A stretch of DNA of 64,000 nt from Annona cherimola. Taxonomy: Eukaryota > Streptophyta > Magnoliopsida > Magnoliales > Annonaceae. Under the pieces are notes generated by a model, which was not told the DNA's origin, ran no database searches, and saw nothing but the letters and a program-made list of their open reading frames with translations. Shown one piece after another: positions 10,899-23,525 of this stretch; position 1 is the first letter of the stretch, and every line of letters starts with the position of its first letter. Both the position numbers and the translations under genes were made by a program. The DNA lies in assembly GCA_030490835.1 (NCBI GenBank), contig CM059975.1, positions 56,287,174-56,351,173 of the forward strand, written 5' to 3'.

Positions 10899-11479
10899 AC
10901 ATCCAAATAAACTTGCTCAAATCATACAACAACTTAGTTTAGGGTTTTGAGATTCTCCAAATTGGTTTTCATCTCAAAATTCAACCTAAACTTCCATTTT
11001 CACTCTCTTGAACTCTTCATTTCATTTAAATCTTTTAAAAATCATTCAATAAATAATTATCACCTTAATTTCATCACTTGTGCCTTAATCCAATCCACTT
11101 ATAAGTTTGAGCCCAAAATCATGAGCTTGCCTTTAAAATTTTATCTCATTTCGCCTTGTAGGCGTAAAGTTATGAATTTTCAATGATTTTCAACACAAAT
11201 TCCATAATTTCCATTTTAATCTCCATTAATTAAATCATGGAAATTAAAATAAATATTCACGCCACATTAGCATGTTCTAATCCTCACTAAGCCCCTTTAG
11301 TCACCTTGACTCATATTGGGCTTTGGCGATTAATCTTAATCACCATTCTTAATTGCAAACCCTAATTGCAAAAATTCATAAATTCAAGAAAATCATCCAA
11401 AATTCAATCAATTCACACATAAATCATAATTACATCTTAAATGTAATTATATGAGTCCTACTTGGGTTTGGGTATCACA
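10899..11479 (-). mobile_element. G-type LTR fragment (3' end)
   Basis: It matches LTR 18856-20990 block by block: the ACATCCAAAT..CATGCTCAAATCATAC start, the CCTTGTAGGCGTAAAGTTATG block, and an end in GGGTTTGGGTATCACA at 11479. It interrupts gypsy2 within RNase H coding sequence, which resumes with ATAAGCTATCAC at 11480. The left side abuts the copia3 fragment, so the original target duplication cannot be seen. Confidence 0.65.
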
Positions 11480-12419
11480 ATAAGCTATCACCTTTCCTCT
11501 CTACATCAGCACACATCCCAAACCCCTTCTCGAAGCGTCGCTGTAAACCACAAATCCTTCATTTCCTTCGGGAAGGGTTAGGATGGGCGCTTCTACCAAC
11601 TGTTGCTTCAACTCTTGAAAACTGCGCTCGCATTCTTCAGACCATAAATACTTAACTCCTTTACGAGTCAACCTTGTTAAGGGGGATGATAATTGTGAAA
11701 AACTTTCAACAAATCTTCTGTAATGACCTGCTAATCCTAGAAAACTTCAAATTTTCGTAACGCTCGTGGGTCTCTGCCACTTCAATATTGCCTCAATCTT
11801 CTGAGGGTCGACTTGAACACCTTTTTCTGATATTACGTGTCCTAGAAATCCTATTTGTTTCAACCAAAATTCACGTTTCTTTAATTTGACATATAATTTT
11901 TCTTTTCTTAACCTCTCCAATACCTTTCACAAATGAATTTCATGTTCTTTCTCCGTTTTTGAGTAAATCAGGACATCATCAATAAATACAACCACAAATT
12001 GATTGAGATAATCCCGAAATACTCTATTCATCATGACCATAAATACAGCAGTGGCATTAGTGAGCCTGAAAGGCATCAGTAAAAACTCATAATGTCCATA
12101 CCTAGTTCAAAAATCCGTCTTGTGAACATCGGTAGGACTTATTCTTAACTGATGGTACCCTGACTGTAAGTCGATCTTAGAGAAAGTTGTAGCTCCTTGC
12201 AATTGATTGAATAAATCATCGATCCTGGGCAATGGATACTTGTTCTTCACTGTGGCTTTTTTTAATTCCCTATAGTCGATACACAATCTCAAACTTCCAT
12301 TCTTTTTCCTTACAAATAACACTGGAGCTCCCTAAGGTGATACACTGGGTCTGATAAAACCTTTGTCTAATAGGTCCTGTATTTGAGTCCTTAACTTGTT
12401 CATTTCAGCTGATGCCATT
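11480..12419 (-). pseudogene. gypsy2 reverse transcriptase and RNase H fragment
   Basis: A decayed Ty3/gypsy pol segment. On the minus strand it runs from the RT start (SPx[19 protein letters not shown]) through [14 protein letters not shown], the catalytic block [15 protein letters not shown] (the FIDD form of YxDD), the connection and into RNase H (YSDASRRGLGCVL). The 71-residue frame 12107-12322 is the longest intact piece. At least four in-frame stops follow, in the positions around TDF, IHL, VTKI and CVLM. It is continuous with the protease at 21147, separated by the LTR complex 12420-21146. Integrase and the 3' LTR of this copy were not found in the window. Confidence 0.85.
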
Positions 12420-14084
12420 TGTGGCACCCTATCCCAAGTGTCACAACCTTACTCTAAGATTTTATCGATTGTTAAATGTTAATCAGGATTGTTGCCCTAA
12501 TCATGCGGCGGGTTCTTAATTGGATCTCGTCCAAAAAAAATTCATTTCATTCCTTTTTCTTCATCAATTCATTTCTTTACATTTCAATTCATTCATCTTA
12601 TAAGCAACAATACACTTGTAATCAATTGCACATATCAAGTGCGCATTTCATCCATAACATTTCAACTTGCTCTTCTACGTTAAAGGTCCTCTTGATCTAA
12701 TCATGTCCTTTTCATTCCATATATACATACATCCATCAGTTCTTAGCATACAAGCACTTATCATTTAAGGCATTCCTTATCTCAGTCATATCATATCGAT
12801 ACAAGGCATTTTAAATCTTTTATCTTCCCAATCATATAATACCTATGCAAGGTATCCTGAACATATGTACTAACAGTACCATATCCCTTAGGGCATTCGT
12901 TCATGCTTCCACATACAAAGGATTACAAACCTTTGAAAATTCCTTTTTCTTTTCTCAGCGAGAACATGCCTTTCATCACTTGATTTTCCTTGCACCTGTC
13001 TAAGGGGGGAAAACAAAACATGAGTCAAAACTCAGTAAACAAGCATCTTTCATTCTCGTTTAAATGCATTTCTCTCAATTCAGTAGGAGACACTTAGCAA
13101 GTGATCAACTACCAATGGAACATAAACCTTTTCATAAACCATTCATGGGAACCTTTCATAAACCATTCATGAAAATCATTCATGTAAACCCATTTTTTTG
13201 GTATTTCATAAACATTGGATGTGCAAATGCATGATTTCTATTCATGACATAATCCTTTATGTGAGGGTACGCTAGCTCGAGGAACATCCTTTTATAACAT
13301 GATCCTTTCCATCCTTAGTGCCGGACTTGTCCGACTTGGCAACGTCAAGGGCGGACTCCTTGTCCTGCTTTCTGCCTTGACTAGTCTACTTGATTTCCAT
13401 TCCATGCATGACTTTTAGTCACCCCGGCATTATATATCTCTTACACATGGAAACTTGTCATTCTCATGTAGAAAATTCTTTCCACCATCCATTTGCACAT
13501 CAGTTCAATAAAACATCGTTTAAATCCATGCTAGCATGCCATTTCCAAATAGAGAAGAATTTAGTCAATCATTTCATTGAATTCAATTCGTAATAAAGAG
13601 ATACAGGGATGGTCACCCTTAAATAGCTTTAGAAACATTCAAGTGAAACAACTTAAAAGCATTTTAGCATTTGAGAATAAAATGTCATTTTCACAAGTCC
13701 TGCTTACTTACCTGTGGCGATCCTTTTGCAGCTTCCATTCTTTCCTTGCCTTTTCCTAGACAAGTAAACATAATTACCTTATACATTTTCATCACATGTT
13801 GTGCTTGCATGCCTTGTTTCTTTTTCAATTCACATATACGTGTCATATAGGTTTAATCCCATATGTTCTATAACAAATTAACTTTAAATCATTCTTTCTT
13901 CGGAATGCATATCCATCTTCACCCTTGTCCATGGTCACATATATATATATATATTGACTTACTCATAAGTCTTTTGATAACCACATAACTATGTAATCTT
14001 AGTTAGTGGTTCATCATCCATCATTTCTTCCATTCCATATCATGTTTTAAACCCATATGTAGGGTATACATTCATATACATAAC
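12420..14084 (-). mobile_element. G-type LTR, first part, inserted in gypsy2
   Basis: It starts TGTGGCACCC directly after the gypsy2 sequence GATGCCATT and has the GATTGTTGCCCTAATCA block, the acceptor-like block near 12990 and a donor-like block near 13706. It is interrupted at 14084/14085 by a copia LTR. Its far end is probably 20991-21146, because gypsy2 resumes there with CATTCTG; the flanks CCATT and (A)CATT agree at four of five target-duplication positions. A short (TA)n run lies at 13938-13955. Confidence 0.65.
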
Positions 14085-15601
14085 TGTTGGAAACATGTGG
14101 AAAATAAGCCAAGTTTATGTTTTGATGATTAACAAACCAAATTGAGTAAATGTTGGTTACTAACATGTTTGTGAAGATGATTGAAGGTTATAAAAATGAA
14201 GAATATGAAGCATGGAAAGTCAAGTCGATTTCCAAGTCGACTCAGGCATCAATTTAGGCCAAGTCGATCCCCAAGTCGACTCCAGTAGCGACTTCAGCTC
14301 GTCATTTTCGTCCAGAGTTGAAAACGGGGAACCAAGTTAACAAAGTCGCAAATGAAGTCGACTCCGCATGCGACTTGGGTGAAGTCGCAGACCAAGTCGA
14401 CTCCAGCTTCGACTTCAGTGCGTAAATTGCTGAACGAGTTAATTCAATGATAGATTTGAGTGGAGATGAAGATCAAGACAACTCAAACACTCAAATGAAG
14501 ATAAAATGGAGAATCAAAGCAATCAGGGTTGCATGAATCCATCATGAACACTTACTCGGACATCTCCAATGCATTCCAAGATTCAAGTACTCAAGAACTC
14601 AAGAAAAGGAATCCAAGGTTTTCTATGTAAATAATCATACAGTGTTCCAAAGAGATATAAATCAAGGGAGAACAATCAATATGAAGAAAATCAAGTGATC
14701 AAAGTCATCTCTGAAGATTTTAAGTTCAACTAGCAACATGAATAAATGAAGTCGCACCCGAAGTCGACTTCACCTGCGACTTGGGTCAAGTCGAGGACCA
14801 AGTCGACCCAGACTGGAACTTGAAGAAGCTGCAAACCGGGGAAGTCACACCCGAAGTCGACTCCACCTGCGACTTGGGTCGCAACGGTCAGAAAATTTCC
14901 AAACATTGGCGCATTAAATGCGCGCCACCTACTTCCAAACGTTTGGATTTTCTTGCAAATTAATAAGGCATTCAATATGAACGAGGAGGGTAGCTGAGAA
15001 ATCATTGAATGAGCATAACTCCCATCTCTAAGAGCATTAAGTGATCAAGCTATCATATAGAAGAAGAACTCCGCTTCCAAACTGCCAAGAGCTACTTGCT
15101 GAATCATTAAGCCTACGTTACAAGTTCTTCTCTATGCCAAATCTGCCTCTACACAACAGTAACGTGTAGAAACTTTCTTTTGTTATTTCTTATTGTATTG
15201 AACTTGATTTAGTTTGGGTAACTAAGATCAAGTGTAAGCAAAGTAGTGTGTGATTAGAGTGGAACTCGTCACCTACTTGTGCTGTGAATTGTTGATGCCC
15301 CCTAGAGCTGGAATCTAGAAGAGAGCAGTGACTCTAGTTGTATTTATAAAAATACATAGTGGAACCCAAGTCACAAGAGGTGTGAGCTTGGAAGAGTGGA
15401 GTAGGGAAGGTTGCCCGAACCACTATAAAATCTTGTTTGTTGATATTTATTTCTGTTCTCTGCTCTATATTGCTTTCCATTGCTTCTTCATAAAAGGAGA
15501 CTGAATTAATCCGTGGTAAAGTTTCTGTTTAAGTTAAAAAAATTTAAATACCCAATTCACCCCTCCCCTCTTAGGTAATCGCCATTAACTCGGGACCAAC
15601 A
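14085..15601 (+). mobile_element. copia2 5' LTR (1517 bp)
   Basis: It begins TGTTGGAAACATGTGG and ends GGGACCAACA at 15601, so it has TG..CA ends. It contains the TTTTGATGATTAACAAA word near 14128 and two GTCGAC clusters (14220-14420 and 14755-14885), with dyads at 14343-14376, 14382-14415 (one mismatch) and 14759-14792. The GCGCATTAAATGCGC palindrome lies near 14910. A weak AT-rich TATA candidate sits near 14960, in the place where copia4 has TATAAATA. No protein is encoded. Confidence 0.85.
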
Positions 15602-15618
15602 AGTAGTATCAGAGCAGG
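15602..15618 (+). other. copia2 primer-binding site
   Basis: Immediately after the LTR comes AGTAGTATCAGAGCAGG, one base from the initiator tRNA-Met complement TGGTATCAGAGC. The same spacing is seen in copia1. Confidence 0.8.
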
Positions 15619-15648
15619 TCTTTGAGTTATAACAAAGAGATCTTTGAT

Positions 15649-18600
15649 ATGACATCCCAATCGACTTCCGTTCCCGCATTTACCCAAGGCCAATATTTTA
15701 CTAGGCCACCATTTCGGCTATTGGAAGCAACGTATGAAACAACTCATCGTGGCTACAGATATGGACTCTTGGATTGCTATCCAAGAAGGTGTGACTTTGC
15801 CAATCGATGAAAGAGCTTCCAAATGGACCGATGAGAAAGTAAAAACTGTTAAGAGCAACGCTAAAGCTATGAATTGATTATTTTGTGCTCTTACCGCTTC
15901 TGAATATGATAGAGTATCCTCTTGTCTAACTGCAAAAGAAATATGGGATACATTAACATCTATCTATGAAGGAACTTCTCAAGTCCAAGGGACAAGGAGA
16001 AATATTTTGATTGGAGAGTTGGAAAGCTTTAGAATGCTAAATACAGAAAATATTTCTGAAATATTTACTAGATTCTCAAAAATTACTAATGCTTTGAAAG
16101 GTCTTGGAAAGACAATTTCTGAATTTGAACAGGTCATGAAAATTCTAAGGGCGCTACCCGAATCGTGGACTCCGAAAATTACTGCAATAGAAGAAGCAAA
16201 AGACTTGAATACATTGAAGCTAGAAACCTTATTAGCTCACTAATGTCACATGAGCTAATGAAGATCACCACAAAGGAAAGAGAGCAATTGCATTAAAAGT
16301 CACCCATAACTCGGATGAATCCACCTCCTAATCTCACAATGACGATGAAGACATTGCTCTACTTACTCGCAAATTTTGAAAGTTTATGAGAAAAGAAAAG
16401 AACTTCAAAGATTTTAAAGAAAGACCTCGAAAAGAGAAGGAGTCTACAAAGTGCTATAGATGCGACGGTATGGGACATATGCAAGCTCAATGTCCTACAT
16501 CGGAAGAAAGATCAAAGGATCAACAAGAAAGGAAGGAAAGATATGAAAGCAGAAAATTTCAAAGGCCGAAGGGAAGAGGAATTTACGTGAATGAAGAAAC
16601 TTCATCAACAAGTAGCTCCTCAACTGATGATTTTGAAGCGGCAAATTATGCAAGAATATGCTGCATGGCTCGGATTGAGCAAGAAGAAAATTTATTGTGT
16701 TTAAACACAATAGAAATTTTGGAAGAGCAAACCACCTCAACAAAGTGCACAAGTAATGAAGAGGTAACTTCCAAATTTTGCTATTCTCAATCTACTCACT
16801 CTTCTATACAAGAATGTCTCAAATGTGCTGAATTAGAAGAATTACAATATGCATATGATTCATTATATGAGGAAATTAAAAAACTAGGAAACAAGTTATC
16901 TTTAAAGAGACAACAATACAATTCCATCATTATTGTAAATGGAAAATGTAACACCCCATTCCAAGAATTACTCAAGAACTAGTCAAGGGGTACTACATAA
17001 TCTAAGAAAAATTCGGCAGCATCTCCCCATAACATACAAGGGGTAATATGGAATACATGACCTGATATTCATAACATTTCCATCTGTAACATTCAATCCA
17101 TTTTATATACTTGCATCTTCATATAATAAGAACATTCATATAGAAGGAAATCGTTAAATATTTTCCTTACACATCAAACAGATATAATAGTCATGCATAT
17201 GTGCATCAACAAGGATTACAATCCAATCTGAAATACCAAATACATTATAGTTGCCAAAGCGAATCCGCCTAAATAATTGTTTACATATATGATTATCAAA
17301 AAGAGCACAAATCTAAAAGAACTGAAATCAACATATTGTGCTAGGGTCTCTCATGTTTGATCTTCAACTTGTCCCATCCTTAAGTTCTCCTTCTGACCTG
17401 CGATCTAAAAGCACAATAACAATGATATGAGTCTAAATAGACCCAGTAAGTAGATAGTGGTTAGCACAAAGTGCAAATAAGCATAATGATGGATACTCAT
17501 ACAGTGATGAAGCTAACATACATGGGTCCAATACCCACTCCTAAGATCGTATACATATAACCATACACACAAATTGACCAACACAACCAATCATCTACTC
17601 ATGTCCATCAAGGGCCATGAACAACCCTCTTCTCATGTAAATCAGGGGCCATGAACAACCCTTACAACCAACTATTTGAGATAACACATCATACATAACA
17701 GACAATGAAACACGTCGCAAACCACGCCTACAACATAAACGCAATTCAGATTCAACACATAAATCTGTCACACAAGCATTTTATCAAACACATGATAGGT
17801 GCGAAATGAAAGAACCTTAAATTCATACTCTCGATTGGGCAATTCAATTCACGTCACATTCCAATAATATAAAATCTGCTAAGAAGTCTTTTACATCACA
17901 GAAATCCGCATTCAAAGTAAATTTCCCATGAACCCTAACTGTTACGAACTCTACGCCTAATACCATGGAGTCGTTAGAAGCTATACATTCCCTCTAGCCT
18001 CACCTCATGTTTAACATAAAATTTCATCACTAAATCGAGAAAGGGGCGACATCTACTTACCTTGACCGTGATCCCTCCCAAGACAGCGACCCTAGATGTG
18101 GACTGCAGAAATTCGGAGCCTTGGAGCTTCCTGAACTCGGATCTATGACCTTCAAGGTAGTTGGTATAGTTTCCCTCAAGCGATCATGGGTGGTTCGAAC
18201 TGAGTGGAAGAGAAAGTAGAAGAGGAGCGAAGAACCAGAAGAGGAGGAGAAGAGAACGCGGCCGGGCGCGAAATGGGAATGAAGCCCTAGAGCGCGGGCC
18301 GCTTATGTTAATAGAATCCATTGAGTCGGGTCGGGGCTCGGGTCCAGTCGCAATTAGTAATTTAATTCTCCGCTCCTACTCTGCGAAGGGAAAAATAGTT
18401 ATAGTGCTTAACAATGACACACTAATCATACACATTTAAATTTATACTCAGTGTGCTAAGATCATAATACATGCATATATGCACTATATGTTCCCTAGAT
18501 ACCATATTCATATATGTTATGCATCCATTAACATTATAAACTTTTAGTGGCATGTTCATAAGTTATCTCATAAATAGAGAAGGGTTATAATGAAAATAAA

Positions 18601-18855
18601 ATAAAATACCTGGTCCTTACAGAAAACTAGCTGAAAGTACATCAAAACTGAAAGAAGAAAATGAACTACTATTAAAGGAAGTGAAAATTTTGAAAAAGGA
18701 GAATGAATCTTTAAATGAATCATTAGTTAAATTCTTTAATCCAGGAGAAAACGTGAAAATATTTCTGAACATAACCTCTCAAAACAATAAAAGAGGTCTT
18801 GGATACTCCACATTTGAGCAAAGAGAAAGCGACAAATCGAATGTGCCAATACTTG
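15649..18855 (+). pseudogene. copia2 gag, broken and split by a solo LTR
   Basis: A Ty1/copia gag remnant, starting at MTSQSTSVPAF as in copia1. Compared with copia1 a deletion of about 17 nt after FTRP shifts the frame; further breaks include a TGA after KAMN and another near 16250. Recognisable parts are the UBN2-type gag core (16007-16243), the zinc knuckle CYRCDGMGHMQAQC near 16455, a Ser/Thr/Glu-rich stretch and a coiled-coil tail. The gene is interrupted at 16946 by solo LTR 16947-18621, resumes at 18622 and stops matching at about 18855 (NVPILG), where LTR sequence begins. The tryptophan codon that is a stop in copia1 gag is intact here. Confidence 0.85.
16947..18621. mobile_element. 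Solo LTR of a different family, 1675 bp, with target duplication
   Basis: It begins TGTAACACCCC and ends GTCCTTACA, flanked by identical GAAAA at 16942-16946 and 18622-18626. Removing it restores continuity of copia2 gag as judged against copia1. No interior region, PBS or coding frame is present, so it is a solo LTR left by recombination. It contains an internal duplication of the word GGGCCATGAACAACCCT (near 17607 and 17647). Its sequence matches no other LTR in the window; the family is probably gypsy from the TGTAACACCCC start. Confidence 0.85.
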
Positions 18856-20990
18856 GGTATCCATTTGACCCATTTTAACGTGTCCAAACTTATGTCCATA
18901 AAATCAGATTTAGGGCAAATCTTTTCAAACCCTTTTGGACACTCAAAGTACCTTAAACATAGGGTATTTTACCCTCTATAAAATTCGTAAATCATTTAAT
19001 TACAAACAGCAACAAAATCATATGAAAAATCATCCATTTTGGCTCCCATTTGGACGTCCCTTAAGCATACTCTAAGAAATCAGATTTAGGGTAAATTAAT
19101 CCAGCCCACTTTGGCCATCCAAAGGGTCCTTAATTTAGGGTACTTTATCCTAAAATTCATCCATAAACAATTTAAGCACTTCCTTTTATCATTTTTAACC
19201 CAAAAATGGATAAATCGGGTCATTTCTTGAAACTTAGGGTTTCATATTTGCTAAAATCATCAACCAATGCTTAAATCATCATATGTAATTCAAAAGAACA
19301 TGAATTACATCCAAATCAACATGCTCAAATCATACAGGTTTTGAGATTTTCCAAATTAGTTTTCGTCTCAAAATCCAACCTAAACTTCCATTTTCACTCT
19401 CATGAACTCTTTTTAAATGGAAGTGAAAATGGAAGTTTAGGTTGGATTTTGAGATGAAAACTAATTTGGAAAATCTTGAACTCTTAATTTCATTTAAATC
19501 TTTCAAAAATCATTCAATACTTATATTAAGGCATCATAACTCAGCATTTAAGAGTTCTTTATGAACCATATTCATGGCTCATGAATTGAGAGAGAAAAAC
19601 ATGGTTTATGTGATTCAAATCATAGATTTCACTTACTTGAATCAACCCTAACTTGATTCGAAATTGAGTTGCTTGGTTCCTCTTCTTTTTCTCCTCTTTT
19701 TTATTCCACTCTTTCTTCTCCTTTTCCCCTTTCCCCTAGCTAGTTTTGACATGCAAAGGAGTACTCAAGCCTTAGCCAATTTTGGAAATTTCTCCCCCCT
19801 TTCTTGATATGCACGTTCCAAGGGATGTATCAAAATTTTCATTTTTTTAACCAGTTATTGGGATCCATTTGCCACATGTAATGAGGGTAATTTATTTCTA
19901 CCTTATCCCTTGATGACATGGAATTTTTATATCCAAGTAAAATATGCATTTTCTATTTTACAAAAATCCACAAAATCCATGTATTTAAGCACCATGTTGT
20001 TGTCCACTATTTGCAACATCCATGAAGCTTCCTTTTCAACGGGTTTTGCCATGAAAATCCACATTTTTAATTGCCCATTTACTTCACCTAGGTGTTAGGC
20101 AGCTTAGACATAGTTTTTAAGATTTTAAAAAATCACATTTCATGCCCATATTGCCCTTGGACGTCCCATGCTCTTGCCACATAATCTATGCTCCATTTGA
20201 GCTAGATATTAGGAAATTAATCCAAGCATTTAATCCTTCAATTTTCCATGGATTTGACTATTAAATAATGCTTAAAAATTCAGCTCAAACCACTGAATAT
20301 TTGACACCTTGCATAGCATTTAAATATGTCATTTTCTCAAATGTTTTTTATTAAATGTTATTATAGTCTAGGGTATACAAAGTCAATGTTAGGTACCTTT
20401 TTCTAATTAACCAATTTCCCATGGTAATTAGGTTAATCAAATTCACTCATTCCATAGATTTCATAATTTTATTCCATCGTTTCAAATTTTGATCTCAAAC
20501 CGACGTTTCTACGTCAAGTTATGAACCTTTGAAATTTTCCTTGGAGTGTGAGATTAAAAATAAATAATTATCATCTTAATCTCATCACTGGTGACTTAAT
20601 CCAATCCACTTAAAAGGTTGAGCCCAAAATCATGAGCTTGCCTTTAAAATTTCATCTCATTTCGCCTTGTAGGCGTAAAGTTATGAATTTTCTATGATTT
20701 TGAACACAAAATCCATAGTTTCCATTTTAATCTCCATTAATTAAATCATAGAAATTAAAATAAATATTCATGGCACATTATCATGTTCTAATTCTCATTA
20801 ATCCCCTTTAATCACCTTGACTCATATTGGGCTTTGGCGATTAATTTAAATCACCATTCATAATTGCAACTAAGGTTTGCAAAATTCATAAATTCATGAA
20901 AATCATCCAAAATTCAATCATTTCATACATAAGTCATGCATTACACTTTAAATGCAATTATATGAGTCTTACTTGGGTTTGGGTATTACA
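18856..20990 (-). mobile_element. G-type LTR fragment truncating copia2
   Basis: It starts abruptly after the copia2 gag word ATACTTGGG and contains G-type blocks (CATTTGGACGTCCC, the CGCCTTGTAGGCGTAAAG passage). It ends GGGTTTGGGTATTACA at 20990. Its last ~430 bp matches LTR fragment 10899-11479 well. The start of this LTR and any target duplication are not visible. It carries the hairpin at 19345-19475. Confidence 0.6.
19345..19475. repeat. 55-bp near-perfect inverted repeat with a 21-nt loop
   Basis: The arms are 19345-19399 and 19421-19475. The right arm equals the reverse complement of the left at 53 of 55 positions. The left arm, with its neighbourhood, is the normal LTR sequence seen again at 10950-11010. 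The right arm is an extra inverted copy absent from that relative. Confidence 0.85.
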
Positions 20991-21146
20991 CCTACCTTGA
21001 GCTATGGTGATTAGTCTTAATCACCATTCTTAATTGCAACCTTAATTGCAAAATACCATTAATTCATAAAAATCCTAAATCATCCATAATTCATTTAAAT
21101 AACACACGTGTCATATTTATAGACCTACTTAGGTCTGGGTATCACA
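20991..21146 (-). mobile_element. End of the G-type LTR begun at 12420
   Basis: LTR-like sequence (CACCATTCTTAATTGCAAC block) ending GGTCTGGGTATCACA directly before gypsy2 protease sequence. It is interpreted as the 3' end of the LTR whose start is at 12420. Confidence 0.55.
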
Positions 21147-21890
21147 CATTCTGTAGGGAGTCTTAGATATCGGAGTTGTACCTGGTATGATATCTATGGT
21201 CATATCCTTCTCTGTTTGTGGAGGTAATGTGGTCATTTCCTTTGGAAACACATCGGGAAATTCTCTAACCACCAGAATTTGGTTTATTTCTACCTCCGTG
21301 CCTTTCTCTATATTGACTGATGCCAGATAAGCTTGGCACTTTTGGCGGATTATCTTGACCGCTTTCATGGACGATATCGGTATAGTCGAATTTTCAGTCT
21401 GTCTTAACTTCCCAATGGCTATCTCTTTTCCTGAAGCCGCTTCAAATTGTACCTTTTTTTTTGCAATCAATAGTATCTCCCCATTTGCTCAACCAATTCA
21501 TACCCAATATCACATCAAATTCGGTCATAGGCAATAGGATCAGGTCAGCTTCTAAAATCAACGATCCTATCCTAATTGGGCATGCTTTGCATACTTGGCT
21601 AGAGCTAGCTAACCTATAGACAGGGGATTCTATGTGAATTATCTTATTGATCTCCTCTACCGGTAGTGCATGGGTGGCCACATATTAGCATACTATGATG
21701 AGTGACTAGCACCTGAATCAAACAAAGCTACTACCAAATTTCCTAAAATGTAAACTATACCTGTGGCCACCTTTTCTTCTTGCTCTTGTGACTCTGTCCG
21801 GGTCAAGGCATGCACTTGTACCGGGTTTGTAGAGGTTCCCTGTTTATGTGCTGCTCCGGCTATCCTGAGTTGTGTGGGTCTTCCACGTCC
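21147..21890 (-). pseudogene. gypsy2 aspartic protease and linker to RT
   Basis: A decayed Ty3/gypsy retropepsin region. The active-site motif is LFDSGA followed by SHS, near 21710-21725, with the catalytic Asp present. Downstream are RIGSLILEADLILLPMTEFD, VILGMNWL and the linker through DVFPKEMTTLPPQ to the RT entry PISKTPYRM, where the LTR 12420-21146 interrupts. In-frame stops and a frameshift split it into frames 21442-21681 and 21129-21470. In gypsy1 the same motif has lost its Asp, so this copy is the more conserved at that position. The protease would normally cut the Gag-Pol polyprotein in the particle. Confidence 0.8.
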
Positions 21891-23159
21891 TTATGACGTT
21901 TGTGCCTTATTTAGGCAGTTCAGAGCAATGTGCCCTATTTAATCACAAATGCAACATTTAATGATCTTTGCTTCACCCATCCTGCAATCCTTGGGTATAT
22001 GGCCTGTTTGCCCACATTTGTAGCACCGGTTTGAGCCTTTCAAGCACTCGCCTGTATGACGCCTCTGACATTTTCTGCATAAAGGCGGGTTTTTCTTCTT
22101 TGGGGCTCCTTTTCCTGTTCTCATACTTCCCTTCCTAGCCTTTTCCTTCCTCGTTTCAATTTCTTTTGGACCTGAACTGAACATCCTTGACCCTTGTTTC
22201 AATTCTTATGTCCTTTATGCCTCAATCTCTAATGCTCTTGTCGTCTCGAGACTTGATGCGTAATCCTTGGTTAACAAAGGGGCAAGGCTTTCCCTGAGAT
22301 ATGACCTCAGTCCCTAATGGAATCTTTGTGCCTTATTTTCTGGCACATTGGCAATCCAGGGCACATACCTAACTAAGGCATTGAACTTAGTGGCGTACTC
22401 TGTGACAGACATCCTCCCTTGGTAGAGTCTTTCAAATTTGATCACCTTTTGACTTTGTAGTCCTACAGAGAGGTATTCTTTATTGAACTCTTCAACAAAT
22501 GTCTGTCACATCACCTCTTCCGGTTGTGGCTTAGTCACTAGCATTGTTTTCCACCATTCATGTGCATCTTTGACCAACAAATGTGTGGCACACAATACTT
22601 TTTGTCGATCATTACACAGAGATATTTGAAATAATTTCTTGATCTCCGTTATCCATTGTTCTGCTTGTACAGGGTCAGGTTCTCCTAAAAACTTTGGGGG
22701 TCGCTGGGCTAGGAATGCATTAATTGCCCTTCTATCAACCTCCATTAATTGATTTTCATCCCTTATTAGTGCTGGTGTGGACATCAGGCCGGCTGTCGAA
22801 ACGGGTCCTTCTCCTTCAGCGCTACCCAACTGGGCTTGCTGGGTCCTTTCCCATAAGCCTTGGATGATATCTACAGTTTGCACTGCCCAATCATGAGTAG
22901 CTTGCTGCATTGCTTCATTTACTATCGCAGCTACTCTCTCTTCTATCAGTCTGGTCTGTCTTGACTCAAGTTCTTCTACATCCCTTTCTGGGCTTACATT
23001 CTCTCGTCTTTGACGAGTTCTTAGATTTTCTCTATTCAGCTCTGGTTCAGACCTCTTAGGTCTGCCACTAGTCTCACCAACCTCATGTTGGTTGGGGACT
23101 TCTTCAGTAGCAATTTCTTTTCCCTTATTCGTTCATACTCATGACCTTGTCTCCACCAT
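21891..23159 (-). pseudogene. gypsy2 gag
   Basis: It starts MVETRS at 23159, as in gypsy1 (MVETRAG), and ends with a TAA at 21891. It contains the capsid-type retrotransposon gag domain (INAFLAQRPPKF through EWWKTMLV, 22506-22910) and then the nucleocapsid part. That part has an unusual CRKC-x3-H-x3-C finger, a classical CYKCGQTGHIPKDC knuckle and a partial third knuckle (CCICD then stop). Several stops occur, including two within the first ten codons. The tryptophans in EQWITE and HEWWKT are intact here, whereas gypsy1 has stops at those codons. Confidence 0.85.
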
Positions 23160-23525
23160 GGTGCTTTTCTGAATATATAAAAGCACATAACTTTCATTCA
23201 TAGTTAATGTTAGATCATCATATACACACTTCATCATCATACGATTAATAGCCAATTCACACAATCACAATTATCCATCATCATAAACATTCATATTCAT
23301 TCATTCATTTCACATATTTAAAATTCTTAACTATAGTTATATCAACATAACTATTCACATTATTCATATCAGCAAACATTCCATTCACAAATCATAGTAT
23401 CAACATAACAAGGCATAATACACATATACACATATCACACTTATGTACATATCAGTCTATCATAGCATCTCAAAGTGTCATTATCTCATAATTATACATA
23501 TACATGCTTGTAAAAATAAGAAACT

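Noticed and set aside
14220..14885. Possible CRISPR-like or satellite array (regular GTCGAC repeats)
   Set aside because: Repeats are palindromic, short and inside LTRs at matching places in four copia copies; no unique spacers of equal length. Plant nuclear context.
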